The position numbers and the translations under genes are program-made. From positions 1-48,515 of the IMG/VR virus record IMGVR_UViG_3300042879_002447: a stretch of 48,515 nt of DNA. One strand, given 5' to 3'. The first letter of the stretch is position 1, and each line of letters opens with the position of its first letter. Of this stretch, positions 43,862-48,515 are shown piece by piece. The stretch comes from a virus. Below the pieces are notes generated by a model. It searched no databases. It was not told the origin of the DNA and worked only from the letters and a program-made list of their open reading frames with translations.

Positions 43862-44461
43862 ATGCCACTACAAGAAAGCTTTTATAAAGAACGATATGAT
43901 AGAACATTCTCTCCAGGAAGAGAATTACCAACAATCTCAACTGATCTTGATTCAGTAAGAGCTTATCAATTCGAGATCAGATTTAGAGGTCTTCCAGCAG
44001 CGGTAGGTAACTCGGATGAACTTACTCTTGCGGCTAAAAAGATCAGTGGTCTTGAAATTGCTAATGAAGCTATAGTAGTTGATAGAGTTAATGATAAGGT
44101 ACACTATCCAGGAAAATCTACTCCAAAAGATCTTGTAGTAGAATTTGACAACTTATATTTACACGAAACTGCTTCTACTTTATGGAGATATTTTAAAACT
44201 GTTTATGATCCAATAACAGGAGAGATGACTCCAAACGCTGGTCCTAATGGTCCTGCTAATGGTTTCTTTAAAGCTAACGTAGCAGAAATAGTTATGTTAG
44301 ATAATAAAATGAAACCAATTTCTGTTATAGAACTTTATGGAGTTTACCCTACAAGTTGGGGGGCTTCTGAATTTAACTATTCAACAAATATGTTCCATAC
44401 GCTTACTGTAAACTTCAAGTTCGATTTCATGAATGTTTACAACTATAGCAATCCAACATAA
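43862..44461 (+). CDS. 19: Tail tube protein (gp19-like)
   Basis: A 199-residue tube protein (T4 gp19 is 163) following the sheath by 12 bases. Typical phage-tube features: YQFEIRFRGLP near 39-49, AAKKISGLEIANEAIVVDRV, VHYPGKSTPKDLVVEFDNLY, and the closing ELYGVYPTSWGASEFNYSTN with LTVNFKFDFMNV. This is the classic gp19/Hcp-like fold. An intrinsic terminator follows. Confidence 0.93.
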   Translation: MPLQESFYKERYDRTFSPGRELPTISTDLDSVRAYQFEIRFRGLPAAVGNSDELTLAAKKISGLEIANEAIVVDRVNDKVHYPGKSTPKDLVVEFDNLYLHETASTLWRYFKTVYDPITGEMTPNAGPNGPANGFFKANVAEIVMLDNKMKPISVIELYGVYPTSWGASEFNYSTNMFHTLTVNFKFDFMNVYNYSNPT

Positions 44462-44483
44462 TTAAATTTGTAATGTGAACTAA

Positions 44484-44520
44484 AGCCCAGCCTGTATTAA
44501 CTGCGGGTTGGGCTATTCTT
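44484..44520 (+). terminator. Intrinsic-type terminator after the tail tube gene
   Basis: AGCCCAGCC (44484-44492), 13-base loop, GGTTGGGCT (44506-44514), one G-U pair, followed by ATTCTTCTTAT, a T-rich tail. It closes the sheath-tube unit, 22 bases after the tube stop. The best intrinsic-terminator candidate in the window. Confidence 0.7.
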
Positions 44521-44525
44521 CTTAT

Positions 44526-44532
44526 CTATAAT
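44526..44532 (+). promoter_or_regulatory. CTATAAT promoter-like box ahead of gene 44538
   Basis: CTATAAT five bases before ATG 44538, directly after the terminator. No Shine-Dalgarno lies between it and the start, so a transcript from here would be nearly leaderless, as proposed for the TACACTATWATAGT sites. Inferred. Confidence 0.4.
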
Positions 44533-44537
44533 GTATC

Positions 44538-46940
44538 ATGGATTACTTCTCAGAATTACTAGACAGTTATAAGAAGCTAAAAAAGCGCACATTTAAAATT
44601 ACTTTTATTAATGAACAAGCATTTGATAGCGACCCAAACTTTACTCAATTAAAACAAGTATTACTACAGGCTCCAGTTGGTGGTGGTTATGTAAATATAA
44701 ATTATCCTGGTCTAGAAAAATATACATATAGAAAAAATAAAGATAATAGTGTAAGTATTCAAATTGGACCAAAAACTTTTACAATATTTGATGGTCAAGG
44801 AAATATTGCTACTCTTAATGCAAAAAAAGAACCATTAGATAAGAATGCACAAGATAAAGCAATTCAGACTTTGCTTGATGCTATGAGTGGTAAGGGTGTT
44901 GAAGAAAAGCCTGAGGATACAAAACAAGAAGAACAGCCACAAACTCCCGAGGAACAAATGGCTGCTCAAGCTGCTGCTATACAAGCACAGACTCCAGGAA
45001 ATGGATTAACTATGATTGGAGCCAGTCCTGGATCTTTAGAAAATATAAGTAACTCAGCTAGGTATATTGAGGGGATGGCTGCGACTGAGTGGTACAAAGC
45101 TGAAGTTGCTACATCTATTGGTGGTAGAGGTGGCGTAGAAAGATTAGCTAGAAATGCACAAGCATTCACTAACCCATTAAGCACCAGAAGTTTTGAATAT
45201 AAATTAACCAGAGGAGCTTCTATATCCTTAAACGATCAAGGAGACTTCTCTGAACAGCCTATGAGTCCAGCGTTAATTTATGAAGCAACTAGATCCAATG
45301 ATTTATTAATGTCTTTCTTAGAAGATAATATATCTGAAGAAAAATGTAAATCAATAAAATATAGAGTTGGTATGTATGATAAATCAGACTCTAACAAATT
45401 AGTTTTTTTTGGTGGAAATACAAACGAGGGTGTTGTTGTTGCTGCAAACCCTATACAAAAAATTGCAATACAAAGAATGCAACAAAACTGTGAAGGTGCT
45501 TCTTTAGAAATTGTAAAAGTAGGACAAGTTAAGGAAAAATTCTTAAATGATTTAAGAGGTAAATTAGCAGAACATATATTAATGTTTATCTCAGAGATGA
45601 GAAATCCTGAAACTAAAGAGGCTGGTCGTAAAAAATTCTTAGACTATTTATTTACTAGAAGAAGACAGTATTTAAAAGCGGCTCAATTCTTTGCTGAACG
45701 AATTGAGACGGGGGCACTTGATTTAGATTCGGCGGGATTTGGTGAAGCCTCTAAAGAACTATCTGAGGTTTTTGGTAATGGAACAGCAATAAAAGGTTTA
45801 TTATCAGTCATTGGTAAATCAATGATTAGAATTTATAACGAAGCAAAACCTGATGGGGTTCGTCACATCGGCAAACAAATATCAACTGGTGGAGAAGATA
45901 CAGATACTGGAACTAAAGGTGATGTTGTATTTCAATACTCAGATCAAGCTAAAGCAAATGCTTTTGCACAAAGGACTGGTGCTATCCCAGTACTTAATCC
46001 AGAGACTGGGCGATACGAGGTTTCAATCAGCCAAAAGTTTTTACAAAAGATAGATGATAGTAATGTTGGTGAAATTAAAGGTTCACATAGAATGCTCGGT
46101 CACTTTACTGGACAAATTCAGGGATCATTAAATTTATTACCAAAGATTGATAGTAAACTTTTCAGTGATAAAACAGAGTCTGATGCAAGTAAAAAACTAT
46201 TTATAGATGTTGAAAGTTCCATCCAAAAAACAATAGAAAGTTTACAAAATGATCAGATGTTTAAGGATGCTACTGGTAAACTAAGAATTCAAACTGCTGA
46301 AAGAGTATGCAAAGATATTGTAAAGCTTTTAAAAGAAAAATTACCATTTGAAATAGATGATTCAGAACTAGCTGGAACAATAGATGCTAAGTATGAGCAC
46401 GAAGAAAACAGACAAAGGATTGCTGAATATCTTTCTAGAAGATTAAGAATTCAAAAATACTCTGAATTAACTAATGGATCAGATAAAGCTACGGCTTTAT
46501 TAGCCTCTAAAACATTAATAAGAATGTCAGCAATAACTGGATATTCCAAAGATGATGCAGTTACATTCTTAGCAACCGAGCGTGGTGATTTAATATCATT
46601 TAAAACTAATGATGTTTATAATGAATTATTTGAATCAATGAGAGATGGAACTTTTGATCCTACAAGTATAGAGTATACTAAAGCAGGTATAAAATTTAGC
46701 ACACCATCAAAAGCTGGTGAGACTCCTAGACAATTAAATTTAAAAACTGAAGGTTTAGATGATTCTGAAGTAGGAAGAACTACTAAATTTGTTACTAAGA
46801 TTTCTAAGGCCACTATGCTTTCCATGAATAGATTAACTCAAAGAGAAGATGTTCCTCAAGAAGTTAATGCTGAAACTTTATACAAGTTTATGCGTGGTCA
46901 GATGGATTTACTAGAAACACTTCTTAAAGTAACCAGATAG
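44538..46940 (+). CDS. Large unknown protein (800 aa) after the tail tube gene
   Basis: Not recognised. Residues 1-95 include FKITFINEQAF and a strand-rich YVNINYPGLEKYTYRKN. Residues 110-160 are a low-complexity Glu/Gln/Ala linker (KPEDTKQEEQPQTPEEQ). Residues 170-800 are mostly helical and highly charged (RRRQYLKAAQFFAERIE, ERVCKDIVKLLKEKLPFE, REDVPQEVNAETLYKFMRGQ). It lies where T4 has the portal gene 20, but it has neither the portal's length nor a visible clip/stem pattern. A FINE/Q match to the gp21 site at its start would allow processing, so it could be a large internal or ejected protein. It has its own terminator-promoter border and overlaps the resolvase gene convergently by 17 bases. 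Confidence 0.6.
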   Translation: MDYFSELLDSYKKLKKRTFKITFINEQAFDSDPNFTQLKQVLLQAPVGGGYVNINYPGLEKYTYRKNKDNSVSIQIGPKTFTIFDGQGNIATLNAKKEPLDKNAQDKAIQTLLDAMSGKGVEEKPEDTKQEEQPQTPEEQMAAQAAAIQAQTPGNGLTMIGASPGSLENISNSARYIEGMAATEWYKAEVATSIGGRGGVERLARNAQAFTNPLSTRSFEYKLTRGASISLNDQGDFSEQPMSPALIYEATRSNDLLMSFLEDNISEEKCKSIKYRVGMYDKSDSNKLVFFGGNTNEGVVVAANPIQKIAIQRMQQNCEGASLEIVKVGQVKEKFLNDLRGKLAEHILMFISEMRNPETKEAGRKKFLDYLFTRRRQYLKAAQFFAERIETGALDLDSAGFGEASKELSEVFGNGTAIKGLLSVIGKSMIRIYNEAKPDGVRHIGKQISTGGEDTDTGTKGDVVFQYSDQAKANAFAQRTGAIPVLNPETGRYEVSISQKFLQKIDDSNVGEIKGSHRMLGHFTGQIQGSLNLLPKIDSKLFSDKTESDASKKLFIDVESSIQKTIESLQNDQMFKDATGKLRIQTAERVCKDIVKLLKEKLPFEIDDSELAGTIDAKYEHEENRQRIAEYLSRRLRIQKYSELTNGSDKATALLASKTLIRMSAITGYSKDDAVTFLATERGDLISFKTNDVYNELFESMRDGTFDPTSIEYTKAGIKFSTPSKAGETPRQLNLKTEGLDDSEVGRTTKFVTKISKATMLSMNRLTQREDVPQEVNAETLYKFMRGQMDLLETLLKVTR

Positions 46941-47436
46941 AATCTGATTCAGCTAAGATCTCATCAAATAAATACATTCTATAATACTTTTCTTCTTTAT
47001 GTAGTTCAACGTAGTTATTAGATTTATACCCTACATCATAGGGGACTACAGCTAAAGTTGGTTGTCTATCTTGTTTGAAAATTATTAATGGTAACTTGTG
47101 AGCTTTATCAGAATCTTTTTGACATTGTTCAATAAAATTCCAAAGCTCAGAGCTATTATTTAATAAGCTATTTAAACTTTCTTTATTATATCCTTTTTTA
47201 CATTCGATACAATATTTAAAGTTTCTAGGTGTGATCAAATCTCCATGAATCTTTAAGTGATCTGGAAGTTTATGGGTGCTTGCGAAGGCACCCGATCCAG
47301 GAGTTCTTGAAAATTCTGTAGTTTTGAATCTATCATTTAGTTGAGCCGCGATGGTTCGTTCAAAAGATGACCCCTTTGTACGGCTGTTAATTTTCTTTTT
47401 CTTTTTAAGATTAGAAATATCGTAATTATCTTCCAT
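46924..47436 (-). CDS. PD-(D/E)XK nuclease, probable Holliday junction resolvase
   Basis: A 170-residue protein with the archaeal-Hjc-like/RecU-like arrangement. A basic N-terminus (NLKKKKKINSRTKG) is followed by GSSFERTIAAQLN (catalytic-type E26), FSRTPGSGAFAS, then HGDLITP (D66) and YCIECKKG (E78-C-K80). E-D-ExK is the PD-(D/E)XK active site of structure-specific nucleases, expected to resolve recombination junctions before packaging, the role of unrelated gp49 in T4. Minus strand; its ATG lies two bases after the TACACTATWATAGT motif in its own direction, with no SD. Confidence 0.8.
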   Translation of the reverse strand: MEDNYDISNLKKKKKINSRTKGSSFERTIAAQLNDRFKTTEFSRTPGSGAFASTHKLPDHLKIHGDLITPRNFKYCIECKKGYNKESLNSLLNNSSELWNFIEQCQKDSDKAHKLPLIIFKQDRQPTLAVVPYDVGYKSNNYVELHKEEKYYRMYLFDEILAESDSIWLL

Positions 47437-47438
47437 AG

Positions 47439-47452
47439 TACACTATAATAGT
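47439..47452 (-). promoter_or_regulatory. Palindromic promoter-like motif between resolvase and 47456 genes
   Basis: TACACTATAATAGT on the plus strand. Minus reading: ACTATTATAGTGTA, then CT, then ATG of the resolvase gene. Plus reading: the motif ends four bases before ATG 47456, so it could serve both genes. It has the same 14 bases as at 48493-48506, and as at 1149-1162 apart from the central W. Confidence 0.6.
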
Positions 47453-47455
47453 CCA

Positions 47456-47812
47456 ATGGATTCTAAACAAACCAATAATATTAAGTTAGACATAAACCAA
47501 TGGAAAGTTCGTATTGACGAACGGAGTAGAGATAGAATGAAACTTCAAGTTAAACTTTCAAAAGACGAAGCGACTGCATTTAAGAACTTTGCGGATGTGT
47601 GTAAGCCTCTAGAGGTGAGCATGGATGATTTCGTAAAGACTATTTTCCTCACAGGAGTTGAGGCTCTTAACAAGCAACTTGCGGAACTCGTTCGTAAGTA
47701 TGCTGTTGAGAATAAGGAAGAACTTGCCTCTTCGGGTATTACCGTTATCGAAGATGAGCAAGGTGGCATTCGTTTGGAAGACGGTGAGGGCATTCTTAAT
47801 AAGCCACTCTGA
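47456..47812 (+). CDS. Small protein, possible ribbon-helix-helix regulator (118 aa)
   Basis: Not firmly recognised. RMKLQVKLSKDEATAFKNFA then SMDDFVKTIFLTGVEALNKQ (about 24-75) has the strand-helix-helix outline of ribbon-helix-helix DNA-binding proteins, with a longer loop than usual. The C-terminus is acidic (EDEQGGIRLEDGEG). More GC at third positions than its neighbours. ATG lies four bases after the palindromic motif, with no SD, so leaderless translation is possible. Its stop shares a TGATG overlap with the next ATG. A role as regulator of the palindromic sites is a guess. Confidence 0.5.
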   Translation: MDSKQTNNIKLDINQWKVRIDERSRDRMKLQVKLSKDEATAFKNFADVCKPLEVSMDDFVKTIFLTGVEALNKQLAELVRKYAVENKEELASSGITVIEDEQGGIRLEDGEGILNKPL

Positions 47813-48156
47813 TGTATAAATTAAATTTTCTTTCAAAAGAAAACGATTTAAATAAGATAATCAAAAACCATAAGCGGGAGCAGTCAGACTTCAATATCCT
47901 ATTTATATCTTTATGGGATGATTACTGCTCTAGCTTAGTGGATAAGCTCAAGGAGACTTATTCTACTGTAGAGAATGGAAAGCCCCTCTACATAGTGGAC
48001 AGCTTCTATATGCCCCACAGCTTTGTTATTTATAATACTAACAAGGTTCCGCACTTAGTTAGCTTAAGTGCTAAAGGTGTATACTCTGAAGATTATCTTC
48101 CAATGATAATGAAAACTTTGCTTCCTGAAAAGCAAAAGAAGCGCAAGACTAAGTAA
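47812..48156 (+). CDS. Small protein with possible thioredoxin-like fold (114 aa)
   Basis: A 114-residue protein. FNILFISLWDDYCSSLVDKL (about 27-46) followed by LYIVDSFYMPHSFVIYNTNK and VPHLVSL, with a proline at the cis-Pro place, suggests a thioredoxin fold. The CxxC redox pair is not present (DDYC instead), so oxidoreductase activity is doubtful. The C-terminus is basic (EKQKKRKTK). Coupled to the previous gene by TGATG and overlapping the sigma gene convergently by eight bases. Confidence 0.5.
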   Translation: MYKLNFLSKENDLNKIIKNHKREQSDFNILFISLWDDYCSSLVDKLKETYSTVENGKPLYIVDSFYMPHSFVIYNTNKVPHLVSLSAKGVYSEDYLPMIMKTLLPEKQKKRKTK

Positions 48157-48493
48157 TTAAGTCTTTGTTATTCTCAATATAGTTTTCAATCTTCTTAGCG
48201 TATTTCTTTTCCCTAGTGTATAGTAGCTTTAAATTATTTACGATTATGGTCGTAAAATAATTAAATGCTGTACCTTTCTTCGGCTTAAAATTTCTCAAAG
48301 TTTTAAGCACTAAAGTAAAACACTCTTGCTTGGCATCGTCGGGATCTACATTAAATTTGAAGCTCTCGACGATGTTAGTTATTAGTACGTCAAATAAAGA
48401 AATTAATTCTTCCTCGTACTTTTTGGGATCCTTCTTGTATAATAGGATGACCTCCTCGAACCGTTTGTTGTCTATGTAATGTTTCTTTTTCAT
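48149..48493 (-). CDS. 55: gp55-like late sigma factor (compact)
   Basis: A 114-residue sigma-70 family protein containing region 2 only: DPDDAKQECFTLVLKTLRNF (50-69), then KPKKGTAFNYFTTIIVNNLK (70-89) and LLYTREKKY (90-98). These match the regions 2.1-2.4 pattern, in which D..Q...L precedes F.P.KG..F..Y and a helix ending N....R. T4 gp55 (185 residues) directs host RNA polymerase to late promoters that have only a -10 element; this protein is even shorter and lacks region 4. Minus strand; its ATG follows ACTATTATAGTGT directly. Confidence 0.8.
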   Translation of the reverse strand: MKKKHYIDNKRFEEVILLYKKDPKKYEEELISLFDVLITNIVESFKFNVDPDDAKQECFTLVLKTLRNFKPKKGTAFNYFTTIIVNNLKLLYTREKKYAKKIENYIENNKDLIT

Positions 48494-48506
48494 ACACTAT
48501 AATAGT
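48493..48506 (-). promoter_or_regulatory. Palindromic promoter-like motif ahead of the sigma gene
   Basis: TACACTATAATAGT on the plus strand; its first base is also the last base of the sigma start codon complement. Minus reading gives ACTATTATAGTGT followed directly by ATG. On the plus strand an ATG (48507) follows immediately. Same motif as at 1149-1162 and 47439-47452. Confidence 0.6.
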
Positions 48507-48515
48507 ATGTTTGAT
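48507..48515 (+). CDS. Possible start of a further plus-strand gene (three codons)
   Basis: ATG TTT GAT directly abuts the TAATAGT of the palindromic motif and runs out of the window. The pattern at 47439-47456 (motif, then ATG) suggests a real divergent gene, but three codons cannot show it. Confidence 0.25.

Noticed and set aside
1-48515. tRNA genes, integrase, insertion sequences or attachment sites
   Set aside because: No cloverleaf-like stretch, recombinase motif or terminal inverted repeats were noticed; gaps between genes are too short for most of these.

Overview
The window is a continuous, AT-rich stretch (roughly one third G+C by eye) of a large lytic myovirus of the T4 superfamily. 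The evidence is a T4-type prohead protease, scaffold and capsid block, contractile sheath and tube, gp25/gp6/gp7-type wedge proteins, a gp5-type spike, a UvsW-type helicase, a gp61-type primase and a gp55-type late sigma factor. Almost every base is coding. No tRNA, integrase, insertion sequence or CRISPR array was seen. The host cannot be named from the sequence. All functional names rest on motif recognition and gene order, not on a database search.

Layout. (1) 1-5093: a UvsW-like helicase (minus, cut by the window edge), a gp26-like tail/baseplate chaperone with a probable -1 frameshift extension, a structural protein, a gp61-like primase (minus), a Cas4/RecB-like Fe-S nuclease, and a small unknown (minus). 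(2) 5094-21641: tail core and baseplate in assembly order: tape measure, tube/baseplate junction protein, gp53, gp27-like hub, gp5-like spike, a LamG-bearing protein, gp25, gp6 and gp7. (3) 21641-32518: distal fibre/adhesin-type proteins, including a beta-helix protein and a protein with polyglycine repeats. (4) 32611-38064: prohead block of small internal proteins, an unusually long gp21-type protease, gp22-like scaffold and gp23-like major capsid protein. (5) 38147-44461: neck and tail block with gp13-like, small basic cargo proteins, gp14-like, gp15-like, PAAR tip, gp18 sheath and gp19 tube. (6) 44538-48515: an 800-residue unknown protein, a Holliday-junction-resolvase-like nuclease (minus), two small proteins and a gp55-like sigma (minus). 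Portal and terminase are not in the window.

The late genes run on the plus strand as translationally coupled arrays (ATGA and TAATG overlaps). DNA-metabolism and regulatory genes are mostly on the minus strand, at the borders of those arrays. Three of them (helicase, resolvase, sigma) share an identical motif, TACACTATWATAGT on the plus strand, abutting their start codons. This looks like a phage-specific promoter that would give nearly leaderless mRNAs.

The most interesting signals are: (a) a shared sequence resembling a capsid-targeting and protease-cleavage peptide, [YF]xx[IL]Gxx[LI]AEAL, in two small head proteins and, surprisingly, inside a long C-terminal extension of the prohead protease; (b) a textbook slippery run that would fuse the gp26-like protein to a 64-residue -1 frame extension; (c) the promoter motif; (d) a five-unit polyglycine repeat in a tail protein.
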